From Ligilactobacillus animalis KCTC 3501 = DSM 20602 (GTDB lineage: Bacteria; Bacillota; Bacilli; Lactobacillales; Lactobacillaceae), in assembly GCF_001434535.1 (NCBI RefSeq), contig NZ_AYYW01000026.1, positions 1 through 38,686 on the forward strand: a DNA stretch of 38,686 bases, read 5' to 3'. The position numbers were made by a program, and so were the translations under genes. Below, in pieces: positions 7,262 to 15,614 of the stretch. The notes beneath the pieces were generated by a model that did not search any database, was not told where the DNA came from, and was given only the letters and a program-made list of their open reading frames with translations. Numbering within the stretch: position 1 is the first letter of the stretch; each line of letters opens with the position of its first letter.

Positions 7262-8605
7262 ATGGAATTTGATAAGATTTTAGAAACGATCCACATGATA
7301 TCTGACCAAAATCTCGATGTCCGCACCGTTACCATGGGGATCTCCTTGATGGATTGCATTGATAGCGACAGTGATGTGGCTTGCCAAAAGATCTACGATA
7401 AGATCACGACTAAAGCTAAAGATCTAGTCAAAACGGCTGAACAGATCGAGATGGAATATGGGATCCCAATCGTCAATAAACGCGTGGCAGTGACGCCGAT
7501 CTCTTTAGTTGCGGGTGCCAGCCAAGATAAGGATTACGTCAAGTACGCTAAAACTTTGGACAGGGCAGCTCAAACATTGGGGATCGATTTTATCGGTGGC
7601 TTTTCTGCGCTTGTTCAAAAGGGTATGACTAAAGGTGACCAAACCTTGATCGCATCATTACCCGAAGCTTTGGCCCAAACGAACTTAGTCTGTGCCTCAG
7701 TCAATGTCGGTTCCAGCAAGAGTGGGATCAATATGGATGCGGTCAAACAAATGGGGGAAGTTATCACAACGGCTGCTAAATTAGATTATATGACCAACGC
7801 TAAATTAGTCGTCTTCTGTAATGCGGTCGAAGATAATCCATTCATGGCCGGTGGTTTCCATGGGGTCAGTGAACCAGATGTAGTGATCAATGTCGGGGTC
7901 TCAGGACCTGGTGTCGTTAAAGCAGCTTTAGAGCATGTTAAAGGTCAACCGCTCGATCAAGTGGCAGAAACGATCAAACAGACAGCTTTTAAGGTCACAC
8001 GGATGGGGCAGTTAGTCGGCAGTGTAGCAGCTAAACGGTTAAATGTACCCTTTGGGATCGTCGACCTTTCCTTAGCGCCGACCCCAGCTGTTGGTGATTC
8101 GGTTGCGCAGATCTTAGAAGAGATCGGTCTTGCTCAAGTTGGGACTCATGGGACCACGGCTGCGTTGGCGATGTTAAATGATGCAGTCAAAAAAGGCGGG
8201 ATCATGGCCTGCAGTCACGTAGGCGGGTTGTCCGGTGCTTTTATCCCAGTCTCTGAAGATGCGGGGATGATCGCTGCTGTTGAAGCGGGAACCCTGTCCT
8301 TGGATAAATTAGAAGCGATGACAGCTGTTTGTTCGGTTGGCTTGGATATGATCGCTTTACCAGGTGATATTCCAGCCACAACGGTCAGCGCGATGATCGC
8401 CGATGAAGCTGCGATCGGGATGATCAACAATAAAACGACCGCTGTCCGGGTGATCCCTGTTCCAGGCAAAAAAGTCGGAGACCAAGTTGAATTTGGCGGT
8501 TTATTGGGATATGCGCCGATCATGCCATACAATCAGACTTCAAGTGCTGCGATGATCACGCGTGGTGGGTTGATTCCTGCTCCGATCCACAGTTTTAAGA
8601 ATTGA
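7262..8605 (+). CDS. DUF711 / UPF0210 (PFL-like) family protein
   Basis: 447 residues, full length for the family, cytosolic. Family features include the N terminus with the [14 protein letters not shown] segment, glycine-rich stretches [17 protein letters not shown] (about 144-160) and [14 protein letters not shown] (about 209-222), and the C-terminal [13 protein letters not shown]. Annotation pipelines often call it PFL family because of a distant fold similarity to glycyl-radical enzymes, but I see no glycyl-radical motif, so no enzymatic activity should be assumed. It follows AGGAGG, is coupled to the ACT gene and ends at a strong terminator. Confidence 0.9.
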   Translation: MEFDKILETIHMISDQNLDVRTVTMGISLMDCIDSDSDVACQKIYDKITTKAKDLVKTAEQIEMEYGIPIVNKRVAVTPISLVAGASQDKDYVKYAKTLDRAAQTLGIDFIGGFSALVQKGMTKGDQTLIASLPEALAQTNLVCASVNVGSSKSGINMDAVKQMGEVITTAAKLDYMTNAKLVVFCNAVEDNPFMAGGFHGVSEPDVVINVGVSGPGVVKAALEHVKGQPLDQVAETIKQTAFKVTRMGQLVGSVAAKRLNVPFGIVDLSLAPTPAVGDSVAQILEEIGLAQVGTHGTTAALAMLNDAVKKGGIMACSHVGGLSGAFIPVSEDAGMIAAVEAGTLSLDKLEAMTAVCSVGLDMIALPGDIPATTVSAMIADEAAIGMINNKTTAVRVIPVPGKKVGDQVEFGGLLGYAPIMPYNQTSSAAMITRGGLIPAPIHSFKN

Positions 8606-8647
8606 TGACTGTTTTTGACCGGATATAATTTCAAATAATTGTAAATA

Positions 8648-8681
8648 AAATGCCGTTTTCAAATAGAAAACGGCATTTTTT
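8648..8681 (+). terminator. Terminator of the ACT/DUF711 operon
   Basis: A perfect 13-bp stem, AAATGCCGTTTTC/GAAAACGGCATTT, with a 5-base loop is followed by further T. Confidence 0.92.
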
Positions 8682-8762
8682 AGATGTATATTTAAATTTT
8701 TTCATGAAAGATAATATGTTAAATTTTTTTGAAATTTAATGACGTTTTTTGATTTTTTGTGA

Positions 8763-8791
8763 TTGATTTTTGCTGGTTCAGATGATATTAT
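8763..8791 (+). promoter_or_regulatory. Promoter of the fru operon
   Basis: TTGATT (8763-8768), 17-base spacer, TATTAT (8786-8791). The leader would be very short. Repeated GATTTTT blocks just upstream (8750-8770) could be the FruR operator, but I see no clear palindrome or cre site. Confidence 0.6.
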
Positions 8792-8806
8792 AATTTTGGA
8801 GGTGTA

Positions 8807-9562
8807 ATGAAAGTGCTTGCAGAAGAAAGACAACAGCATATTTTGCAGATGTTAAAGGAAAATAATATCGTTAAGCTTCAAGAGATCCGTGAACAAACTA
8901 ATTGCTCTGAATCATCGGCGCGGCGAGACCTCCAACTTTTGGAAGAAAAAGGCTTGTTAGTCCGGGTGCATGGCGGGGCCAAGATCAAGCATTCGCTTCA
9001 ACGTGAACTTGATATGAGTGGTAAAGCGTCGAAGAATACGACCCAAAAAGAAACGATCGCTAAAGCAGCGGCCAAGTTAGTCGAAGCTGAAGATGTGATC
9101 TACTTGGATGCGGGAACGACGACTTTGGCGATGATCCCTTATTTAAACAAGCCAGAACTGACAGTCGTGACTAATGGGGTCATGCATGCTTCGTTATTAG
9201 CTGATCAAAATGTGCGAACGATTTTGGTCGGTGGTGAGTTGAAAAATACTACTAAAGCAATTATTGGTGTCAAAGCAGTCAGTTCACTGACGCAATTCCG
9301 GTTCAACAAAGCGTTTTTGGGTATCAACGGGATCCATCCCCGTTATGGGTTCACTACGCCCGATCCCGATGAGGCGGCAGTCAAGACAGCGGCATTGGAG
9401 CAAAGCGAGGAATGCTTTGTTTTGGCTGATCCAAGCAAGTTTGACAATGTTTCCTTTGTCAAAGTAGCTGAACTTTCGCAAGCAACGATCATTACCAGTA
9501 GTCTTTCACGACCAGTGAGAGCGCGTTATTACGAACAAACGACGATTCAGGAGGATTTTTGA
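8807..9562 (+). CDS. fruR: DeoR family regulator of the fructose operon
   Basis: 251 residues. Residues 1-57 are a DeoR helix-turn-helix (EERQQHILQMLKENNIVKLQEI, then CSESSARRDLQLLEEKGLLVRVHGGA). The rest is the DeoR sugar-phosphate sensor domain with DAGTTT at about 103-108 and NG/LVGGEL at about 125-145. It should repress fruRKA and be relieved by a fructose phosphate. ATG 8807 is only 4 bases from GGAGG; a GTG six bases later (product starting MLAEERQQ) is better spaced and is the likelier start. The stop overlaps the start of fruK (TGATG). Confidence 0.9.
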   Translation: MKVLAEERQQHILQMLKENNIVKLQEIREQTNCSESSARRDLQLLEEKGLLVRVHGGAKIKHSLQRELDMSGKASKNTTQKETIAKAAAKLVEAEDVIYLDAGTTTLAMIPYLNKPELTVVTNGVMHASLLADQNVRTILVGGELKNTTKAIIGVKAVSSLTQFRFNKAFLGINGIHPRYGFTTPDPDEAAVKTAALEQSEECFVLADPSKFDNVSFVKVAELSQATIITSSLSRPVRARYYEQTTIQEDF

Positions 9563-10476
9563 TGATTTATACAGTAACTGTCAACCCTTCGATCGACTAT
9601 ATCGTCCAGTTAAATGAACTAACTTTAGGCGAAGTCAACCGAATGGATTACGACAATAAATTACCTGGGGGCAAAGGGATCAATGTTTCCCGCATCTTGA
9701 AGGAATTAGGCTTAGATAATACAGCTTGGGGCTTTTTAGGTGGTTTTACCGGTGAGTTTGTTAAAGAAGCTCTAGAAAAGACAGGACTTAAGACGAACTT
9801 TACTCCGATCAAAGCTGATACACGGATCAACGTTAAGATCAAAGCGCAAGCAGAAACCGAGATCAACGGCCGCGGACCTGAATTGACTAAAGAAGAGATC
9901 GCAGCCTTTACAGCGCAATTCGATAAATTGACCGCTGATGATGTGGTGATCTTTGCCGGGAGTTTAGTCCCAAGTTTGAGTGATGATTTTTACTTTGATC
10001 TGATCAAAGTCATCCGTCAAAAAGGTGCCCAATTTGTGATCGATACAACGGGTGAAAGTTTGTTGAAGACTTTGCCAGAAAATCCATTAGTGGTCAAACC
10101 TAACAACCATGAATTAGCTGAATTATTCGGTGTAAAACTAAATAGCATCGATGACATCGTTAAATACGGTAAGAAATTACTTGAAATGGGCGCGCAACAC
10201 GTCTTGATCTCGATGGCAGGCGATGGTGGTTTGATGATCACTAAAGATAAAGTTTATCGTTCATACGCACCAAAAGGCACCGTGATCAACTCGGTCGGTG
10301 CTGGTGACTCGATGATCGGTGGTTTTACTGGCACATACGCTAAGACTAAAGATCCACTTGAAGCTTTCCGTTATGGACTTGCTTGTGGTTCTGCAACAGC
10401 CTTTTCTGAAGACTTGGCTGATGCTGACAAGATCAATGAGATCTTACCAATGATCGAGATCGAAGAATATAAATAA
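9562..10476 (+). CDS. fruK: 1-phosphofructokinase
   Basis: 304 residues of the PfkB ribokinase-like family. The first signature PGGKGINVSRILKELG lies at about 34-49, and the C-terminal signature with the catalytic aspartate, GAGDSMIGGF, at about 247-256. It phosphorylates fructose 1-phosphate, made by FruA during import, to fructose 1,6-bisphosphate for glycolysis. The start is ATG 9562 behind AGGAGGA; the stop of fruR overlaps it. It is the middle gene of a three-gene operon. Confidence 0.95.
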   Translation: MIYTVTVNPSIDYIVQLNELTLGEVNRMDYDNKLPGGKGINVSRILKELGLDNTAWGFLGGFTGEFVKEALEKTGLKTNFTPIKADTRINVKIKAQAETEINGRGPELTKEEIAAFTAQFDKLTADDVVIFAGSLVPSLSDDFYFDLIKVIRQKGAQFVIDTTGESLLKTLPENPLVVKPNNHELAELFGVKLNSIDDIVKYGKKLLEMGAQHVLISMAGDGGLMITKDKVYRSYAPKGTVINSVGAGDSMIGGFTGTYAKTKDPLEAFRYGLACGSATAFSEDLADADKINEILPMIEIEEYK

Positions 10477-10496
10477 TTAAAAAGGAAGTGTAAGAC

Positions 10497-12455
10497 ATGG
10501 ACATTCGTGACTTATTGATGACCGACCTTATGATCATGGATCTTAAGGCTACGACCAAAAATGAAGTTATCGATGAAATGGTGCATAACTTATTTGTTAA
10601 AGGCATCATCGACGACGAAGAATTATACAAAAAAGATATCTTAAAACGTGAAGCTGAAAGCTCAACTGGTATGGGTGAAGGGATCGCGATCCCTCACGCT
10701 CATGATACGGCAGTTAAGAAGCCAGCGGTAATGTTTGCGCGCAGTGTCAATGGGGTCGATTACCAATCAATGGACGGTCAACCAGCGCACTTGTTCTTTA
10801 TGATCGCAGCTCCAGAAGGTGGAGATAATACCCATTTACAAGCTTTAGCAGCTTTATCTCAAGTTTTGATGAACCCAGATGTGGTCAATGCTTTGAAAGC
10901 AGCTGACACACCACAAAAGGTCCAAGACATCTTTGCTAAAGCAGTTGCGCAAAAAGAAGCTGAAAACAAAGCGCAAGAAGAACGCGAAAAAGCAGCTGCT
11001 AACCAACCAGCTGACGATTCTCGTCCATACATCGTAGCGGTAACAGCTTGTCCAAACGGGATCGCGCATACTTACATGGCGGAAGAAAACTTGAAAAAAC
11101 AAGCTGATAAGATGGGCGTTGATATCAAAGTTGAAACAAACGGTTCTGAAGGTATCAAGCACCGTTTGACAGCTGATGAGATCAAGCGCGCTAAGGGTGT
11201 TATCGTGGCTGCCGACAAGAAAGTTGAAATGGCACGTTTTGATGGCAAGAACTTGGTCAACAAACCAGTTACCGATGCGATCAAAGACCCTGAAAAGTTG
11301 ATCAATGAAGTCTTAGAAGATAAAGCTCCCGTCTTTCATGCAAGTGCTAATGATGCAACTGAAGAAAGTGATTCGACCGGTTCTGTTTGGGGCGATATCT
11401 ATAAACAATTGATGAACGGGATCTCCCACATGTTACCATTCGTTATCGGTGGTGGGATCTTGATGGCGATCTCCTTTATCGTCGAACAATACATGGGTGG
11501 TGCTAAATCACCAGCCTTCATCTTCTTGAACAATGCTGGTAACATGGCATTTGCTTTCATGGTTCCTGTTTTAGCTGCTTATATCGCTGAAGCTATCGGC
11601 GATCGTCCAGCCTTGATGCCCGGTTTTGTTGGTGGTTTCATGGCAACAGTTTACGGTGGTTCATTTGGTGGAGCTTACACAGCTAATGTGATGGCTGATG
11701 CTAAATCGGCAGCTGGTTTCTTAGGTGGTATCGCAGCTGGTTTCATCGCTGGTTACTTGATGGTCGGCTTGAAGAAACTTTGTGCTCACTTACCTAAGAG
11801 TGTCGAAGGGATGAAGCCGATGTTGATCTACCCAGTCTTGGGCTTGCTGTTCATCGCTTTGATCATGTACTTTATCATCAATCCGATCTTCTCAACGATC
11901 AACATTTGGATCACAAACTTCTTGAACCACTTAGGTACAGGTAACTTAGTCGTGCTTACCTTAGTCTTAGCTGGGATGATGGCGATCGATATGGGTGGTC
12001 CTTTCAACAAGGCTGCTTATGTCTTTGCTTCCGGTGCGTTTGCTAACGATCCTAAATCTGTGGTAGCTGCGACCTTGATGGCGGCAGTTATGGTCGGCGG
12101 GATGATCCCACCATTTGCTACAGCGATCGCAACAGCTTTCTTCCCTAACAAATTCCCAGAACAAGAACGCCGTGCTGGTATCTCTAACTGGGTCTTAGGG
12201 TTCTCATTTATCACAGAAGGTGCGATCCCATTTGCTACAGCTGATCCAGGTCGTGTGATTCCATCATGTGTCTTGGGTTCCGCGATCGGTGGTGCTTTAG
12301 TTGGTCTCTGGCATGTTTCCGTACCAGCGCCACACGGTGGTTTCTGGGTAACTCCATTAGCAACTAACCCACTTGGCTATTTTGCAGCCGTTGCGATCGG
12401 CTCGATCATTGCAGGTGTGGTCTTAGGTCTTTGGAAAAAAGAACACAAAGGTTAA
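10497..12455 (+). CDS. fruA: Fructose-specific PTS enzyme IIABC
   Basis: 652 residues with three fused domains: IIA (about 1-150) with phospho-acceptor His67 in IPHAHD, IIB (about 178-275) with active Cys185 in TACPNGIAHT, and the membrane IIC domain (about 300-650) with about nine or ten helices. A charged, alanine-rich linker joins IIA and IIB. It imports fructose and phosphorylates it to fructose 1-phosphate, fed by HPr. AAGGAAG precedes ATG 20 bases after fruK, so the two are co-transcribed. Confidence 0.95.
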   Translation: MDIRDLLMTDLMIMDLKATTKNEVIDEMVHNLFVKGIIDDEELYKKDILKREAESSTGMGEGIAIPHAHDTAVKKPAVMFARSVNGVDYQSMDGQPAHLFFMIAAPEGGDNTHLQALAALSQVLMNPDVVNALKAADTPQKVQDIFAKAVAQKEAENKAQEEREKAAANQPADDSRPYIVAVTACPNGIAHTYMAEENLKKQADKMGVDIKVETNGSEGIKHRLTADEIKRAKGVIVAADKKVEMARFDGKNLVNKPVTDAIKDPEKLINEVLEDKAPVFHASANDATEESDSTGSVWGDIYKQLMNGISHMLPFVIGGGILMAISFIVEQYMGGAKSPAFIFLNNAGNMAFAFMVPVLAAYIAEAIGDRPALMPGFVGGFMATVYGGSFGGAYTANVMADAKSAAGFLGGIAAGFIAGYLMVGLKKLCAHLPKSVEGMKPMLIYPVLGLLFIALIMYFIINPIFSTINIWITNFLNHLGTGNLVVLTLVLAGMMAIDMGGPFNKAAYVFASGAFANDPKSVVAATLMAAVMVGGMIPPFATAIATAFFPNKFPEQERRAGISNWVLGFSFITEGAIPFATADPGRVIPSCVLGSAIGGALVGLWHVSVPAPHGGFWVTPLATNPLGYFAAVAIGSIIAGVVLGLWKKEHKG

Positions 12456-12473
12456 TTTGATCTAAAATAAGGA

Positions 12474-12509
12474 GTGCGGTGTGAGCTCTGTGCTTGCGCC
12501 GTATTTTTT
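12474..12509 (+). terminator. Terminator of the fru operon
   Basis: A 13-bp stem with several G-T pairs (GTGCGGTGTGAGC against GCTTGCGCCGTAT), a 5-base loop and six T. Confidence 0.8.
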
Positions 12510-12524
12510 ATGATGTAGATAAAC

Positions 12525-12575
12525 TATAATAGCACTAACGACTGTATATTTGATATACTAGCATTGATATACAGT
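12525..12575 (+). promoter_or_regulatory. Promoter region of the LTA-synthase-like gene with inverted and direct repeats
   Basis: TATAAT at 12525-12530 has only a poor -35. Downstream, ACTGTATAT (12541-12549) and ATATACAGT (12567-12575) form a perfect 9-bp inverted repeat. Inside it TTGATATAC occurs twice (12550-12558, 12564-12572). It may be an operator or an mRNA 5' hairpin; no regulator can be named. Confidence 0.4.
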
Positions 12576-12605
12576 ACGATAGAAAGTTAGAAGTTCGGAG
12601 TAACT

Positions 12606-15600
12606 ATGAATAAAGATAGGATATATTCTGCACAGAATAGAAGGCAATTAGTAAGTAAATTTAAAGTTTATCTATTTACTTACGGAATAATATTGTTGAC
12701 TGCATTTAGTAGTTTATATTGGCGGCAGGCTTCTCATATCTTGTTACAAGAAGGGATCAGTAAAAAGTATCTGATAGCCAATGTACTACAAGGGTTTTCA
12801 GTAACAAGTATACCGATCATTCTTCTTTTGCTTGGATATTTCATGACTAAGGTCAAAAAGATCGGTATTTTTCAAGTTTGGGGCTTTTTGTTTATTGGAA
12901 CATGGATCTGCTTGTTAGTAGCGTGTTTTTTACAAGATTCAACATGGATCGGGCACTTTTATAATGCGCTCCTACCATTTCTGCGTAATACTTCGCCGTT
13001 ATTTAGTGGGATCTTATTAGCGATTTTAACTAATAAAGTAATCGCGGATCATTTGTTGAATAATCGATACGCCTACTATATTTTCTTTTTGCTTACATTT
13101 GGTGTACCAACAGTATTTGGGAGTGATATTTTTAACTATAGTGGTGGAACAACAGCAATTTATGCGTGGATGGTCTTTACTTTGGGGGCTAATTTATCGG
13201 ATAGCAAATTGACTAAGAAAACATGGTATTTGTTGACTGGCATTTCAGCTACCTTATTGGCTATCATGTTGGTACTTATGCCGTTGATATCTGAGGGAGC
13301 TCATGGGGATCTGAGCACAGCAACTAGATTGACAGATGCAGCTAATTTATTTACAGTGTCATTTTCATTTTGTTTAGTGCACCTTCTTTTGGTGTTGAAG
13401 TTGGATGAGGCACAGCTATTTAGCTTGCTGGGAATTGTTTTATTCTCTGCGTCAGCAGTTTTGATCGAAGCACTGAATACTGTTAATGAAAAATCGACTT
13501 TGAGTATCAGATATATGGAATTATTTGAAGCAATCTCAGTGCCTTTGATTATTTGGATAATAGTACATGTATACATTAAGTCGAAATTCTTTCAAAAACT
13601 GGGTACATTAGATCGGAAGCTGGATTCTTGGCATTTGGCCGATTTAGAAAAAAATATCAAACTGACATGGGGACATTTGAAGAGATCATTACATGAGCAT
13701 AGGCTAGCGTTGATCGTTAGTGGCGTAATGTTGATCTTAGCGTATATTTCTATGTTCATGACAAATGTTGGTGGTCGTGTAGCTGATACTATTGAGGGTG
13801 ATAAGTCATATAATGCTTTGACTTATGCGATCTTACAACGCCCACAGATCATTGTGATCAACGCGTTATTATTTATTGGACTATATCTATTTTTGCGTGG
13901 TTTAACGAATAGTTTTTGGTTTTCATTTTTAGTAAGTGATTATTTGATAATTATTTGGTGTATTGCAACATATTTGAAGATAGCAAGTCGTCGCGAACCT
14001 ATCTTGCCTTCAGAAGTGGTCATGCTAGAGGCATATGGCAATCTTTTGAACATGGTCCCACACTGGCTATTGCTCTTAGGTGTGGTCACCTTGATCATAT
14101 TGTTGTGTGTAGTCTTTTTGCTATCATGGAAAGTGAAGGTCAAAAAATTATCTTTAAAGACACGTGTAAAATACTTATTAATACCGGCTGTGGTCGTATG
14201 TAGTAGCTTTTTTTGGAATCACGATAATTTTATATTGAAAAAGCCGATGAGAATGTTAGGGATAGATCCAACATTTTATAACCAATTAAATGGGGCTCAG
14301 ATAAATGGTCCGACTTTGCAGTTTTTAAATAATTTAGATGTTGTTATCATGCAACGACCTGAGGATTATTCTAAAGCTAAGGTCGAAGAGATAGTTGCTA
14401 AATATAGAAATAAAGCTGCAGAGATCAACAAAACACGTACAAATGATCTGTCAAAGCAAACGATCATCTTTAATTTGAGTGAGAGTTTTAGTGATCCTAA
14501 TCATGTTAAAGACACTAAATTAAAGGGAGATCCGATCCCGTATATCCATCAGTTGATGAACGAAACAACTTCTGGATATATGATAAGTTCGGGTTTTGGT
14601 GGTGGCACAGCTAATATTGAATATATGACAATGACAGGCTTACCACTGGCTAACTTTTCACCAACATTGAGTACACCGTATACGCAATTAGTTTCGGCTC
14701 GCAATTATAACCCATCGATCGTGAATTACTTTTCAAATGCGGTAGCTATTCATCCGTATGTAGGAAATTTCTATAGTCGACCAAAGGTATATGAAAAGTT
14801 TGGGTTTAATGATTTTATTTATCTAGGCAGTAAGACGGAGATCAAACATCAAGAAAAGATCCAAAATAATCCATATTTATCAGATAAAGTCGCATATGCC
14901 AATGCGCTTGATGTGATCAATGAAAATAAGGATAATGGACAATTTATCAATTTGGTAACGATGCAAAATCACATGCCGTATAATAAAGATTATTACAGTG
15001 ATAACACTGATTTTGCGGTAGAACAGGCAGTTGAATTAGATGATGAAATTCGTGAGCAGATCAATAACTTTGCAACAGGGATCCGTTACACAGATGGATA
15101 TGTAGCTGATTTTATCGAGCAATTAGAAGCTATCGATAAACCGATCACACTTGTTTTTTACGGAGATCATTTACCGGGAATTTACGCTAATGACATGGCA
15201 AAAGATGGTTTGAATCTTCATGAAACGGACTACTTTATCTATTCAAATAAGGTTGCTCGTGAACAAGGTGCCAAGACTGATTTAGTAAAATCACGCTATA
15301 TTTCACCTAATGATTTTCCGGCGATGGTGTCTGAGGCAACGAATTCGAAAATTTCTCCGTACTATGCTTTGCTGACTAGTGTCTATCAAACTCTGCCAGC
15401 TTTCTATATTGGTAGTGAATCTAATAGTACATCAGTTAGAAATGTTGAGTATGTGACTGAAGCTGAGAAACTTGTAAGTGAAAAAAATTTGACAGAAGAG
15501 CAAAAAGAGATATTGAATGATTTGAGAGTCATTCAATATGATATTACTGCTGGAAAAAATTACGTAAAAGATACAGATTTTATGAAGATCCAAAGTAGTT

Positions 15601-15614
15601 ATGGGGATGAATAA
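12606..15614 (+). CDS. LTA synthase family phosphoglycerol transferase-like membrane protein
   Basis: 1002 residues. About the first 560 residues hold a dozen or more hydrophobic helices, far more than the five of LtaS. The outer C-terminal domain is a sulfatase/LtaS fold: Glu626 in NLSESFSD, the nucleophile Thr668 in GGGTAN, and Asp854-His855 in YGDHLPG, plus HPYVGNFYSR and MQNHMPY. Family members move glycerol phosphate from phosphatidylglycerol to an acceptor. Because of the large membrane part and the polysaccharide context I infer decoration of a wall or lipid-linked glycan rather than bulk LTA synthesis. Its stop overlaps the start of the next gene. Confidence 0.85.
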   Translation: MNKDRIYSAQNRRQLVSKFKVYLFTYGIILLTAFSSLYWRQASHILLQEGISKKYLIANVLQGFSVTSIPIILLLLGYFMTKVKKIGIFQVWGFLFIGTWICLLVACFLQDSTWIGHFYNALLPFLRNTSPLFSGILLAILTNKVIADHLLNNRYAYYIFFLLTFGVPTVFGSDIFNYSGGTTAIYAWMVFTLGANLSDSKLTKKTWYLLTGISATLLAIMLVLMPLISEGAHGDLSTATRLTDAANLFTVSFSFCLVHLLLVLKLDEAQLFSLLGIVLFSASAVLIEALNTVNEKSTLSIRYMELFEAISVPLIIWIIVHVYIKSKFFQKLGTLDRKLDSWHLADLEKNIKLTWGHLKRSLHEHRLALIVSGVMLILAYISMFMTNVGGRVADTIEGDKSYNALTYAILQRPQIIVINALLFIGLYLFLRGLTNSFWFSFLVSDYLIIIWCIATYLKIASRREPILPSEVVMLEAYGNLLNMVPHWLLLLGVVTLIILLCVVFLLSWKVKVKKLSLKTRVKYLLIPAVVVCSSFFWNHDNFILKKPMRMLGIDPTFYNQLNGAQINGPTLQFLNNLDVVIMQRPEDYSKAKVEEIVAKYRNKAAEINKTRTNDLSKQTIIFNLSESFSDPNHVKDTKLKGDPIPYIHQLMNETTSGYMISSGFGGGTANIEYMTMTGLPLANFSPTLSTPYTQLVSARNYNPSIVNYFSNAVAIHPYVGNFYSRPKVYEKFGFNDFIYLGSKTEIKHQEKIQNNPYLSDKVAYANALDVINENKDNGQFINLVTMQNHMPYNKDYYSDNTDFAVEQAVELDDEIREQINNFATGIRYTDGYVADFIEQLEAIDKPITLVFYGDHLPGIYANDMAKDGLNLHETDYFIYSNKVAREQGAKTDLVKSRYISPNDFPAMVSEATNSKISPYYALLTSVYQTLPAFYIGSESNSTSVRNVEYVTEAEKLVSEKNLTEEQKEILNDLRVIQYDITAGKNYVKDTDFMKIQSSYGDE

